Source: Pseudohalioglobus sediminis (GTDB taxonomy: Bacteria > Pseudomonadota > Gammaproteobacteria > Pseudomonadales > Halieaceae). From it: a stretch of 64,000 nt of DNA. The stretch is taken from contig NZ_VTUX01000002.1 in assembly GCF_008370495.1 (NCBI RefSeq), positions 310,001 through 374,000 of the forward strand, read 5' to 3'. Positions 1 through 9,611 of this stretch are shown here, piece after piece. Every line of letters starts with the position of its first letter. Within the stretch, counting starts at the first letter, position 1. A program made the position numbers and the translations under genes. The notes beneath the pieces were generated by a model. That model had not been told where the DNA came from. It saw only the letters and a list, made by a program, of their open reading frames with translations, and did no database searches.

Positions 1-1
1 G

Positions 2-1171
2 GCGCAACTGTTTGTTATCGGTTTCTTCACCTATGCAGTAAGCCTGTTGGTGGAACCGGTGCGTACGGAATTCGGTGTATCGCTGGAACAGGTGATGTAC
101 AGCCTGACGGCGGCGACATTTCTGGGCCTGTTTTTGCAGCCGCTGGGCGGCGTACTGATTGATCGCTATTCGATGCGCGTGTTGATGTCGGCAGGCGCCC
201 TGCTCTATGCAGCAGGGCTGTATGCCATCAGCGCCAGCACCAGCATCTGGCAATACATCGCCTTCTTTGCCCTCACCATGGCACTGGCCAATACGCTGAC
301 CGGCGCGATGTCGGCATCGGCCGTCATCTCCCGGTGGTTCACCGCCAGTCGCGGCCGCGCCCTGGGCATTGCCGCCATCGGCACCTCTGTCGGCGGCGTG
401 GTGATTCCCGCCCTGATCAGCCACTGGCTCGACAGCCACAGCTGGCGCGGCGCACTGGAGAACCTGTCACTACTGGTGCTGGTGGTCATGTTGCCCGTGG
501 TCATACTTGGCATTCGCAGTGCACCTGCCGACGTGGGCCTGCAGGCAGAGCTGGATCCACACGCCGCGACCGGCGCCGCGGACCAGGACATGGGCATGGG
601 CGCAATCCTGCGTATCCCGGCGTTCTGGTACATCGGCCTGAGCCTGGGCCTGCTGTTCAGCGCCTACACCTCGGTGCTATCAAACCTGACGCCCTATGCG
701 ATCGACCTGGGGAGTAGCAAGGAACAGGCGTCCACCCTGATTATGGCAGTGGCCATTACCGGTTTTATCGGCAAGATTCTGTTCGGCCTGGCCGCCGACA
801 AACTCAGCCTGCGCTCGGCGCTCTGGCTGGCGCAGGCGCTGGTGGCTGGCGCTTTCCTGCTGCTGGCGCAGGCTTCTTCGCACCCGCTGATGCTGCTGGG
901 AGCATCCATCCTGGGGCTCGCCGCCGGGGGCATGCTGCCGGTCTGGGGCGCGCTCATGGCACAGGTTTTCGGTTTACTCAGCTACGGTCGCGCGATGGGC
1001 CTGATGGGCCCATTGATTACCCTGTGTGTCATGCCGGGTTTCACTATCATTGGACGCCTGTACGACAACCTGGGCAGCTACACACCTGGCCTGTACCTGT
1101 TCACCGGTTTCTGTGTCGCGGCGGCGCTGATGATCCTGCCACTGCGCCTCGATCACGCCCGCCGCAGCTGA
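2..1171 (+). CDS. MFS transporter, 5'-truncated by the window edge
   Basis: The reading frame is open from the first bases of the window, so the true start lies upstream; about 389 residues are visible. The protein is almost entirely hydrophobic helices with the cytoplasmic loop DRYSMRVL after the second visible helix, which is the MFS loop 2-3 signature region, and a second-half repeat around FGLAADKLSLRSALW. It is expected to be a 12-helix inner-membrane secondary transporter, closest in style to the monocarboxylate or oxalate/formate antiporter group. The substrate cannot be read from the sequence. It converges with the DUF1214 gene, with 3 bases between the stop codons. Its place beside acyl-CoA genes suggests import of a carboxylic acid substrate, which is inference. 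Confidence 0.85.
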   Translation, partial: AQLFVIGFFTYAVSLLVEPVRTEFGVSLEQVMYSLTAATFLGLFLQPLGGVLIDRYSMRVLMSAGALLYAAGLYAISASTSIWQYIAFFALTMALANTLTGAMSASAVISRWFTASRGRALGIAAIGTSVGGVVIPALISHWLDSHSWRGALENLSLLVLVVMLPVVILGIRSAPADVGLQAELDPHAATGAADQDMGMGAILRIPAFWYIGLSLGLLFSAYTSVLSNLTPYAIDLGSSKEQASTLIMAVAITGFIGKILFGLAADKLSLRSALWLAQALVAGAFLLLAQASSHPLMLLGASILGLAAGGMLPVWGALMAQVFGLLSYGRAMGLMGPLITLCVMPGFTIIGRLYDNLGSYTPGLYLFTGFCVAAALMILPLRLDHARRS

Positions 1172-1174
1172 GAC

Positions 1175-2359
1175 TCACAAGGCATCAAGCTTAACGACGC
1201 GCAGCTGCGGGGGTTCGCTGTCCGCAGCCAGCTGATAGCGAATGGCCAGCAGGCCCTGTTCACGCCCGCCCGTATCCAGCCAGTTTTCACCGGGAGGCCG
1301 AACGTGCGACACGACCAAACGGTAGCGGCCATTGGCGGTCACTATCTGTTGGTCGTTAAGGGCACTCTGCTGAGCGCTGCCACCGAGAGACTGCAGCCAC
1401 CGATTCTGCAAAGAAACCGACCAGTACGGGGCGTCGGGCACCTCACCCTCTATCACCAGCGCTTCATCCGCGGCCAGCTTGAACCAACCACCAAAGTACT
1501 GGTTGTCGAAGGTCGGGTAAAACACGCCACCGAAATCGGCGCTGTAGCGTGCTGGTGGTTCAGTCGTATTTGGCGCGTCTGCCAACATGTCCGCCAATGC
1601 GACGGCACCGTCCACCGTGGCATTAAAGAAACCGGTGGCGGCGCGCAGGCGCTCGGCAACAACCGCGTCGGTCATCGGCGCAGGCACAGCAGCGGCATCG
1701 AGATTCCGGATGCTGAAGCGCGCAGTCTCGCTGTCTTTGCGCTCATGGTAGTACTGGCGCACCATGACCATGTGCACGTCCTCTTCCAGTTGCAGCCAAT
1801 CCTGCCCGTCCGCGGGGGGCTCCGCACTGAGCAGAATACTGAAGTCTCCCTGCTCATCGAAGCGTAACGAGGCGCTGGACAGGTTTGCCGCCGCCCTGTT
1901 CCAGCCGTTAAGCTGCCGGCCGTAAAGCATGAACCCGAGGTAACGCGCAGCGCCGCGATTACCGCTGATCCGGTAGCGATATTCATGGGAGATTTCCGCG
2001 GTGTGGTAGATCGCATCGGGACTGTCACCGAGGAAGCGTCGATAGTCACTCATCCAGTCGGTGAATTGCGGGACCTCGCGGTCCCCCCTGGCCAGTTTCA
2101 TTTCCAGGGATGCGGCGGCGAGTTGCGAAAGATACTGCAGGCCCTCGGTTTGTTCCGGCGCCGGCACCTCGCCCTGGTAGATGCGCGCGGCAGCCGCCTC
2201 CAGGCTGACGGTAAATTCGCGCCACGCCTGCGCCGCATCGCTGTGCTGCGCCCACTCTACCGGAGGCAGCTCGATCACCTTGCGGGCATTGAGTGAACCG
2301 AGCCCGTAGGCACCCAGGCACAACAGTGCCGCCAACAACAACAATCCCGCGTTCTTCAT
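1175..2359 (-). CDS. Secreted DUF1214-type protein
   Basis: This 394-residue protein has an N-terminal hydrophobic signal or anchor (about residues 4-20). Its C-terminal part has the pattern YWSVSLQNRWL followed by RYRLVVS and ENWLDTGGREQGLLAIRYQ, typical of DUF1214 proteins, whose biochemical role is unknown. I chose the ATG at 2359 because a GAGG lies six bases upstream of it; a GTG six codons earlier at 2377 is possible. The gene follows the MaoC gene on the same strand after a short gap, so the two are probably co-transcribed. DUF1214 proteins recur in steroid- and aromatic-degrading bacteria, which fits the locus but does not give a function. Confidence 0.75.
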   Translation of the reverse strand: MKNAGLLLLAALLCLGAYGLGSLNARKVIELPPVEWAQHSDAAQAWREFTVSLEAAAARIYQGEVPAPEQTEGLQYLSQLAAASLEMKLARGDREVPQFTDWMSDYRRFLGDSPDAIYHTAEISHEYRYRISGNRGAARYLGFMLYGRQLNGWNRAAANLSSASLRFDEQGDFSILLSAEPPADGQDWLQLEEDVHMVMVRQYYHERKDSETARFSIRNLDAAAVPAPMTDAVVAERLRAATGFFNATVDGAVALADMLADAPNTTEPPARYSADFGGVFYPTFDNQYFGGWFKLAADEALVIEGEVPDAPYWSVSLQNRWLQSLGGSAQQSALNDQQIVTANGRYRLVVSHVRPPGENWLDTGGREQGLLAIRYQLAADSEPPQLRVVKLDAL

Positions 2360-2392
2360 CTTTGACCTCGCTGCCACGCGTCCCCGCGCTGA

Positions 2393-2866
2393 CTACATGT
2401 AGATAAAAATCAACTCATAGATCACCGCGGGACGCTCGTCCTGCCCGACCACGTGGATATGTTGCTCCATCACCATCTTGGTGCCCTTGGCGGTGGCACT
2501 GACTTCCTTGATGCGGCTGCGACTGCGTATGCTGCAGCCGACCGGCACGACGCCGGTGAAGCGCAACTTGTCGGAACCGTAGTTGAGCATATTATTGAAA
2601 CCAGTGACCTCATAGGTGGTCTCGCCGCGCATTTTCGGCATCAGCACCAGGGTAAGGAAACCGTGGGCCACGGTGCAACCGAACGGGCTGTCGGTTTTGG
2701 CCTTTTCCGGATCCGTATGCAGCCAGTAGTCGTCACCGGTGAGCTCGGCAAACTGGTTCACCATCTCCTGGGTAATCTCCACCTCGCTGCTCCATGGCCC
2801 GAATTCCTCCGCCACCAGTTCCTGCATGCCCTCGATATCGTCATATCGGTATGTTTTCATCGCCAT
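2393..2866 (-). CDS. MaoC-like (NodN-type) acyl dehydratase
   Basis: This 157-residue single hot-dog protein carries the hydratase-2-like motif LTGDDYWLHTDPEKA (around residues 42-56) followed by the PFGCTVAHGFLTL helix. The family hydrates 2-enoyl-CoA to (R)-3-hydroxyacyl-CoA. The usual Asn-Pro after the Asp is replaced by Tyr-Trp, as in the NodN-like branch, so substrate or activity may differ from PhaJ-type hydratases. The length is normal for the family. It is the first gene of a minus-strand pair with the DUF1214 gene and is divergent from the thiolase across 264 bases. The acyl-CoA context supports a role in side-chain or ring-derived acid oxidation; the substrate is unknown. Confidence 0.8.
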   Translation of the reverse strand: MAMKTYRYDDIEGMQELVAEEFGPWSSEVEITQEMVNQFAELTGDDYWLHTDPEKAKTDSPFGCTVAHGFLTLVLMPKMRGETTYEVTGFNNMLNYGSDKLRFTGVVPVGCSIRSRSRIKEVSATAKGTKMVMEQHIHVVGQDERPAVIYELIFIYM

Positions 2867-2953
2867 CTCTCCCGTGCTGTTAAAGGCCCTGTATTCTACG
2901 TGGACCAGTATCGCCCGCGAGCCTGTACCGGCACACGCGGCGCCCTGGGCTAA

Positions 2954-4321
<1,368 letters not shown>

Positions 4322-4331
4322 GGAGAGTTTC

Positions 4332-5246
4332 ATGGGAGACCTGAACGGAAAAGTCGCCGTCATCACTGGTGCCGGTCGCGGCCTGGGGCGCGAGGAAGCG
4401 ATCCAGCTGGCCAGGCAAGGCGCACGCGTGGTGATAAACGATATCGGCCTGCCCGATGCGCAGGAAGCGGCAGAGTCGGCTGTTGAGGAAATCAAGGCCT
4501 TCGGCGGCGAGGCGATTGCGGTATACGGTGATTGCGCAGACAGCACCGACGCTGAAAATCTGATGAAGCAGACCCTGGAAACCTTTGGTGACATCAACAT
4601 CATGGTCAACAATGCAGGCTTTTGCCGCGACAAGACCATCTTCGGCATGTCGGATGAGGAGTTCGACTCGGTAGTGCGCGTCCACCTGCGCGGACACTTC
4701 GTCAATATGCGCAATGTCACCGCCTACTGGCGCGAGAAAGCGAAACAGGGCGACGAGGTCTACGGGCGCCTGATCAGCACCTCATCCGAGGCGGCTTTTT
4801 ATGGCTCCGCCGGGCAACCGAACTATGCCGCCGCCAAGGCTGGCATCATCGCCATGACCATGGGTGCGGCGCAACTGTTGATCAAGTACGGCATCACTGC
4901 CAACGTGATCATGCCCCGCGCACTGACCGACATGACCGCCGGGGGCCAGACTGCAGACCTGTTCGCACCACCCGAGGGCGGGGGCTTCCATGCGTTTGAC
5001 CCGGCCAATGTCGCGCCACTCGTCGGCTACCTGGCATCGCCTGAGGCCGGCAAGATTTCCGGTGAAGTTTTTGTGGTCTGGGGCAACCAGGTACAGGTTG
5101 CGCAGCGCCCTACCCTGCGCGATGCCTTCGTCAACCCCAAGGGCGAAACCAGGTGGGAACTGGAAGACCTGCACGAGACCATGGCCAGCCACTACGACGA
5201 CAATTACATGCCGGTGTGGGGAGGTTTTTCCGTACCGCCGGTTTAG
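4332..5246 (+). CDS. SDR, MFE-2-like (R)-3-hydroxyacyl-CoA dehydrogenase
   Basis: This 304-residue classical short-chain dehydrogenase has the cofactor motif TGAGRGLG near residue 12, NNAG, the serine in STSSEA and the YxxxK pair in PNYAAAK. The opening GKVAVITGAGRGLGRE followed by VVINDIG and the GQPNYAAAK region resemble the dehydrogenase part of peroxisomal multifunctional enzyme type 2 (17beta-HSD4), which oxidises (R)-3-hydroxyacyl-CoA. The long C-terminal tail beyond residue 250 also fits that subgroup. It follows the thiolase by 10 bases. With the R-specific MaoC hydratases nearby this forms a coherent oxidation set, although the acyl chain is unknown. Confidence 0.85.
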   Translation: MGDLNGKVAVITGAGRGLGREEAIQLARQGARVVINDIGLPDAQEAAESAVEEIKAFGGEAIAVYGDCADSTDAENLMKQTLETFGDINIMVNNAGFCRDKTIFGMSDEEFDSVVRVHLRGHFVNMRNVTAYWREKAKQGDEVYGRLISTSSEAAFYGSAGQPNYAAAKAGIIAMTMGAAQLLIKYGITANVIMPRALTDMTAGGQTADLFAPPEGGGFHAFDPANVAPLVGYLASPEAGKISGEVFVVWGNQVQVAQRPTLRDAFVNPKGETRWELEDLHETMASHYDDNYMPVWGGFSVPPV

Positions 5247-5323
5247 GCGACTACCCGGGAGCCATCATAACAAGCTCACGCATCGCGGCCATCCACTGTG
5301 AGACCGGCATAACATTAATAAAA

Positions 5324-5356
5324 CAGGCTCCATCCCTGCCCGGGGGGGGGAGCCTG
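5324..5356. terminator. Hairpin with a nine-G loop tract, possible terminator
   Basis: An 8-base inverted repeat, CAGGCTCC (5324-5331) and GGAGCCTG (5349-5356), encloses a 17-base loop ending in a run of nine G (5342-5350). Read on the plus strand it follows the thiolase-SDR pair but lacks a T tract; on the minus strand it is followed by TTTTATTAAT. It probably separates the thiolase-SDR unit from the downstream hydratase unit. Confidence 0.45.
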
Positions 5357-5531
5357 CATTGTCACCGAAAATCAATTGCGGCCCGGCGTGCCCATTCAGC
5401 TGCAGCACCGTGATTGGTTATTCGCACAATGATCAGTGAAGGCTTGTGCACATGAATTCGAACCCTGCGGTGCTGGCCGTGGTGCCGTCGACGTCCTATG
5501 CTGCAATGAATTATCAGCAAGAGGCCGTGTT

Positions 5532-6548
5532 ATGAATCATGCCGCCACCGCGCAAACGGAGCTGGATCTGCAGGCCCTGACGGGGCAACGGCTGGGCCCC
5601 TACAACAGTTTCAACCCGGTAAGTCGCGTGCAGATATGGCAGTGGTGCAGCGCCATGGGAGACCGCAATCCGCTGTATCTCAATGAGCGTTATCACGCCG
5701 AAGCCGGCATCGACGGCCCGCTGGCACCGCCAGCGATGATGCAGATGTGGACCATGCGCGATGTGAATATGCAGTATGCGCCGGGCTCGACTGACGCCGC
5801 CCCTTACCAGGTATTTGATACGCTGAGCGATCACGGCTTCCCGGCCAACGTGGCGGTGAGCTATGACATCAGCTTCCATCGCTACCTGCGTGAGGGCGAG
5901 CGCGCCCACCACTACACCACAGTGGTGAATATCAGTGACCTGAAAACCACGGCTCTCGGCGAAGGCCATTTTGTGACCGAGCGTGTGGAGTACCTCGACC
6001 AGGATGAGCAACTGTTCGCTGAAGCCCTGATCACCTATCTGCAGTATCGGCCAGCGGCGACTGACCAGGAGCAGCCGGAACCGCAAAGCCGGAATACGGA
6101 AACTACGGCCAGCGAAGTTACGCCGGCATCGTCATGGACGCCGGATTTCAATGACCTCGACCGCACGCTGCTCACCGAGGGCAAGGCCCTGCCCAGCCTG
6201 TGTATCCCCATCACCCACAAGCTGATTGTCAGCGGTGCGGTGGCGACACAGGACTTCATCGATGTGCACCATAACGCCCCGGCCGCGCGGGCAGCAGCGA
6301 TGCCCGACATCTTCATGAATATACTGACTACCTGCGGGCTCTGTGCGCGCTACCTGAGTGACTGGGCTGGTCCGGCCAGCAGGCTGCAAAAGCTGAGCCT
6401 GAAACTGATGGCACCCAACGTACCCGGGGACACCATGGAGATGCAGGGTCAGGTGAGCGCCATCCACGAGGGCAGCGTCGAGGTGCAGTTTGCCGGGCGC
6501 AACGGCCGCGGGTTCCATGTAACAGGCGCCGCCACGCTAATCATGTAA
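5532..6548 (+). CDS. Two-domain MaoC enoyl-CoA hydratase (ChsH2-N/ChsH1-like fusion)
   Basis: This 338-residue protein has two hot-dog halves joined by a Pro/Glu/Thr-rich linker (about residues 174-205). The N-terminal half has WCSAMGDRNPLYL and DGPLAPPAMMQMWTM, as in the N-terminal MaoC domain of ChsH2. The C-terminal half has SGAVATQDFIDVHHNAP and MPDIFMNILTTCGLCARYL, as in ChsH1, with the predicted catalytic pair Asp241 and His246. In mycobacteria ChsH1 and ChsH2 are separate chains that hydrate a steroid C3 side-chain enoyl-CoA. No DUF35 domain is present here. The ATG at 5532 precedes the conserved start; the open frame runs 32 codons further upstream without family similarity. The comparison is from memory of the families. 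Confidence 0.8.
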   Translation: MNHAATAQTELDLQALTGQRLGPYNSFNPVSRVQIWQWCSAMGDRNPLYLNERYHAEAGIDGPLAPPAMMQMWTMRDVNMQYAPGSTDAAPYQVFDTLSDHGFPANVAVSYDISFHRYLREGERAHHYTTVVNISDLKTTALGEGHFVTERVEYLDQDEQLFAEALITYLQYRPAATDQEQPEPQSRNTETTASEVTPASSWTPDFNDLDRTLLTEGKALPSLCIPITHKLIVSGAVATQDFIDVHHNAPAARAAAMPDIFMNILTTCGLCARYLSDWAGPASRLQKLSLKLMAPNVPGDTMEMQGQVSAIHEGSVEVQFAGRNGRGFHVTGAATLIM

Positions 6549-6553
6549 TTATG

Positions 6554-6579
6554 CCCGGCCGCCTCGCAACGGGGCCGGG
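6554..6579. other. Intergenic GC hairpin
   Basis: CCCGGCC (6554-6560) pairs with GGCCGGG (6573-6579) across a 12-base loop, between the MaoC fusion and the next SDR. There is no T tract, so it may be an RNA-stability or attenuation element rather than a terminator. Confidence 0.3.
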
Positions 6580-6608
6580 TGCAACAACCACACCAGGAAT
6601 AAAACACT

Positions 6609-7418
6609 ATGACAACGCATCGATTTGACGGAAAAGTCGCTATCGTCACCGGAGGCAGCATGGGCATAGGGCGCGCTACCGCGCTGCAACTCGCCCGGGA
6701 GGGCGCGCAGGTAGTGGCCTGTGCCCGCCGCATGCCGCGTCTCGACAGCCTTGCCGACGAGATTTCCGCATTCGGTGGCAAGTTCAAGGGCGTGGAACTG
6801 GATATCGGCGACATCGATGCCTTTGCCGCAATGATCGCCGATACAGCCGAGGAGTTCGGGCGCCTCGATGTACTGGTCAACAACGCACCGTCAGTGATTG
6901 GCGGCATGATCCTCGACCAGAGCATCGAGGACTGGCGCGCCAACTTCGGCGTCTCGGTCGAGAGCGTGTTTATCGGTGTACAGGCAGCGCTGAAAGTGAT
7001 GCAGCCCCAGGGCAGCGGTTCCATCATTAACATATCATCGGTCAGCAGCCTTCGCGCCGGCCTCGCCGCGGGCGCCTACTCCGCAGCCAAAGCGGCGGTG
7101 AACCAGTTCAGCATGTGCGCCGCCATGGAAGCGGCACCCCACGGGGTCCGCGTTAACGTGATCGCCCCGGGAGCGGTGGAAACACCGGGACTCGACGCCT
7201 CGGTGATGAAGAACGAGGCCATGAAGCAACTGATGGCCAGTTCCATCCCCATGGAGCGCCTGGGTACCCCCGAGGACCTGGCCCACAGCATCTGTTTCCT
7301 GGCCTCGGACGATGCGGCCTTTATCACCGGTGTGGTACTGCCGGTTGACGGAGGCAAAACGCCGCAACTGCATGTCCCAGACTGGGAACTGACCCTGGAC
7401 AACCGGGACGTCAAGTGA
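6609..7418 (+). CDS. Classical SDR oxidoreductase
   Basis: This 269-residue SDR shows TGGSMGIG near residue 15 and a catalytic YSAAK with the upstream serine in INISSVSS. The usual NNAG motif reads NNAPS, a change at the glycine that is tolerated in some SDRs. It should oxidise or reduce a hydroxyl or keto group with NAD(P). The stop codon overlaps the GTG start of the quinohemoprotein gene by four bases, so the two are translationally coupled and probably act on the same molecule. The exact substrate cannot be read from the sequence. Confidence 0.85.
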   Translation: MTTHRFDGKVAIVTGGSMGIGRATALQLAREGAQVVACARRMPRLDSLADEISAFGGKFKGVELDIGDIDAFAAMIADTAEEFGRLDVLVNNAPSVIGGMILDQSIEDWRANFGVSVESVFIGVQAALKVMQPQGSGSIINISSVSSLRAGLAAGAYSAAKAAVNQFSMCAAMEAAPHGVRVNVIAPGAVETPGLDASVMKNEAMKQLMASSIPMERLGTPEDLAHSICFLASDDAAFITGVVLPVDGGKTPQLHVPDWELTLDNRDVK

Positions 7419-9553
7419 CACCCCGCAAGCTCAGTGCCCTTGCCCTCCTGTTCAGTCTGCTGAGCGGCCTGGCCGGGGCCGGCGATTTTGCGGGCTGGCA
7501 GACCTACGGCGGTGACGAGGGCAATACCCACTACTCCGAACTGACGCAGATCAACCGCGAGAATGTGGATCAACTGCGCCTGGCATGGCGCTATGACAGC
7601 GCGCGCGGGGCACCGTTGCCGGCCACGTCGGAACTGCAACTCAACCCGATCGTTGTTGACGGCATACTCTACGGACGCAACCCGCTGTACAACGTATTCG
7701 CGCTGAATGCGGCAACGGGCGCACCACGCTGGACCTATGACCCGCCGCTGTCGCACGTGGGGCTGTCCAATATGCGCGGCCTCAGCCTGTGGCAGGGCGA
7801 ACGCGACAAGCGCCTGTTCTTCACTACCGGGCACTTTCTCATGGCGCTCGACGCCGAGACTGGCAAACCAATCACGGCATTCGGCGACAAGGGACGCGTG
7901 GATCTCCGCCAGGGCCTGGGTCGTGACCCCGAAGTGGTCAGCATTAACGCCCCCTCCCCCGGCGTCATTTTCGAGGACCTGATCATCATGGGCTCGGCGG
8001 TGACCGAGACGGCGGGGGCTGCCCCGGGGGATATTCGCGCTTACAGCGTGATCGATGGCTCCCTGGTCTGGCAGTTCCATACCATCCCCAGACCCGGTGA
8101 AACGGGACATGAGACCTGGCCTGCCGACGCCTGGAAGACAGCGGGCGGCGCCAACGCCTGGGCCGGGATGAGCCTGGATTCGGCGCGCGGTGTGGTCTAT
8201 GTACCCACCGGCTCACCGACACCGGACTTCGACGGTTCCCAGCGCCACGGCGCCAACCTGTTCGGCAATACCCTGCTCGCCCTCGACGCGCGCACGGGTA
8301 AACGCATCTGGCACTTCCAGGCCGTGCGCCACGACCTCTGGGATCGCGACCTGAGCTCTGCCCCTACCCTGGCCACGGTGACGATGCAGGGCAAGCAACG
8401 CGACGTGGTGGCCCAGGCTTCCAAGCAGGGCGTGCTCTACCTGCTGGATCGTGACAGCGGCAAGCCGGTATTTCCCATTGAAGAAGTGGCTGTACCCGCT
8501 TCCGATGTACCGGGCGAGAGGGCCTTTCCAACGCAGCTGCGCGTTACGCTGCCAGAGCCCTTTACCCGGCAGTCGTTTTCCGCCGCGGACCTCAGTGACA
8601 TCAACCCGCGCACTCACGCCTATGTGAAGCAACAGCTGGAAGATACCGAGCCCTTCGCCTACATGCGCCCGCCCGGCCTCAGGAAATCGGTATTGTTTCC
8701 CGGGTTTTACGGCGGCGCCAACTGGGGCGGCGGCGCTTATGACCCGGCCACCAACCAGTATTACATCAACGCGATTGAAGCCCCGCACATCGTGCAGGTG
8801 CAGGCGGTTGAAGTGGACAAGGGTAGCAGCTTCGGTCGCGGCGCCTTCCTGTTTCGCCAGCAGTGTAGCGGCTGTCACGGCCTGGAACTGCAGGGCTTCT
8901 ACCCTTATGCCCCTGCCCTCACCGGCATCGCAGAGCGCACCAGCAAGGCCGAGGCCATGCGGATCATCCGCGCCGGCAAGGGCCGCATGATGCCTTTTGC
9001 GCAACTGCCCCGTCACGACCTGGAAGCACTGGTGGACTACCTGTTCGCCTTTGATGCCGGGGAAAAACCCGCCGCCGGTGGTGAGACCGAGACCGCATAC
9101 GTCTTCGCCGGTTATAACGACTTCGTCGACGAGCGTTACTATCCCGCCGTAAAACCGCCGTGGGGCACGCTCACTGCCATTGATCTGGCGACGGGTAAAC
9201 GCAGCTGGCAGATACCACTCGGGGAGTACGAGGAGTTGACCCGCGAGGGCGTGCCGCCCACCGGGACGCGGAATTACGGCGGGCCGCTGGTCACCGCGGG
9301 TGACCTGCTGGTGATCGCCGCTACCTCTGACGAAATGCTGCGCATTTTCGACAAGCACAACGGCGAATTATTGTGGCAGTACAAGCTACCGGCGGCGGGC
9401 TATGCCACACCGGCCACCTACGCCATAGCAGGCCGCCAGTACCTGGTAATTACCTGCAGCGGCGGCAAACTCGGTACCGCCACCGGAGACAGCTACCTGG
9501 CCTTCGCGCTGCCCGCGCGCAGCGCACCGACGGAACATAACGAAGACCGCTGA
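7415..9553 (+). CDS. PQQ-dependent quinohemoprotein dehydrogenase with an internal cytochrome c domain
   Basis: This 712-residue protein begins with a signal peptide (about residues 1-22), then WQTYGGDEGNTHYSELTQI and repeated tryptophan-docking blades of a PQQ propeller, for example DARTGKRIWHF and DLATGKRSWQI. A single haem c site CSGCH lies at residues 484-488. The cytochrome module (about 475-560) is inserted before the last propeller blades, not at the C-terminus as in type II alcohol dehydrogenases. Electrons from an alcohol or sugar-like substrate would pass from PQQ to haem and on to the periplasmic chain. The GTG start overlaps the upstream SDR stop. Members of this family act on varied alcohols and aldose sugars; the substrate here is unknown. 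Confidence 0.88.
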   Translation: MTPRKLSALALLFSLLSGLAGAGDFAGWQTYGGDEGNTHYSELTQINRENVDQLRLAWRYDSARGAPLPATSELQLNPIVVDGILYGRNPLYNVFALNAATGAPRWTYDPPLSHVGLSNMRGLSLWQGERDKRLFFTTGHFLMALDAETGKPITAFGDKGRVDLRQGLGRDPEVVSINAPSPGVIFEDLIIMGSAVTETAGAAPGDIRAYSVIDGSLVWQFHTIPRPGETGHETWPADAWKTAGGANAWAGMSLDSARGVVYVPTGSPTPDFDGSQRHGANLFGNTLLALDARTGKRIWHFQAVRHDLWDRDLSSAPTLATVTMQGKQRDVVAQASKQGVLYLLDRDSGKPVFPIEEVAVPASDVPGERAFPTQLRVTLPEPFTRQSFSAADLSDINPRTHAYVKQQLEDTEPFAYMRPPGLRKSVLFPGFYGGANWGGGAYDPATNQYYINAIEAPHIVQVQAVEVDKGSSFGRGAFLFRQQCSGCHGLELQGFYPYAPALTGIAERTSKAEAMRIIRAGKGRMMPFAQLPRHDLEALVDYLFAFDAGEKPAAGGETETAYVFAGYNDFVDERYYPAVKPPWGTLTAIDLATGKRSWQIPLGEYEELTREGVPPTGTRNYGGPLVTAGDLLVIAATSDEMLRIFDKHNGELLWQYKLPAAGYATPATYAIAGRQYLVITCSGGKLGTATGDSYLAFALPARSAPTEHNEDR

Positions 9554-9611
9554 TGCACACTGTAGAGGGCACAGCTGCGAATACACGCGATCAACGAGCA
9601 GGAGACTACTG

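Noticed and set aside
5436-5531. An N-terminal extension of the MaoC fusion protein
   Set aside because: The 32 extra codons have no similarity to the family, and the downstream ATG at 5532 fits the usual start.
8213-9358. A 381-codon minus-strand frame opposite the quinohemoprotein
   Set aside because: It overlaps a clear PQQ-haem gene completely, has no start signal and no recognisable family.
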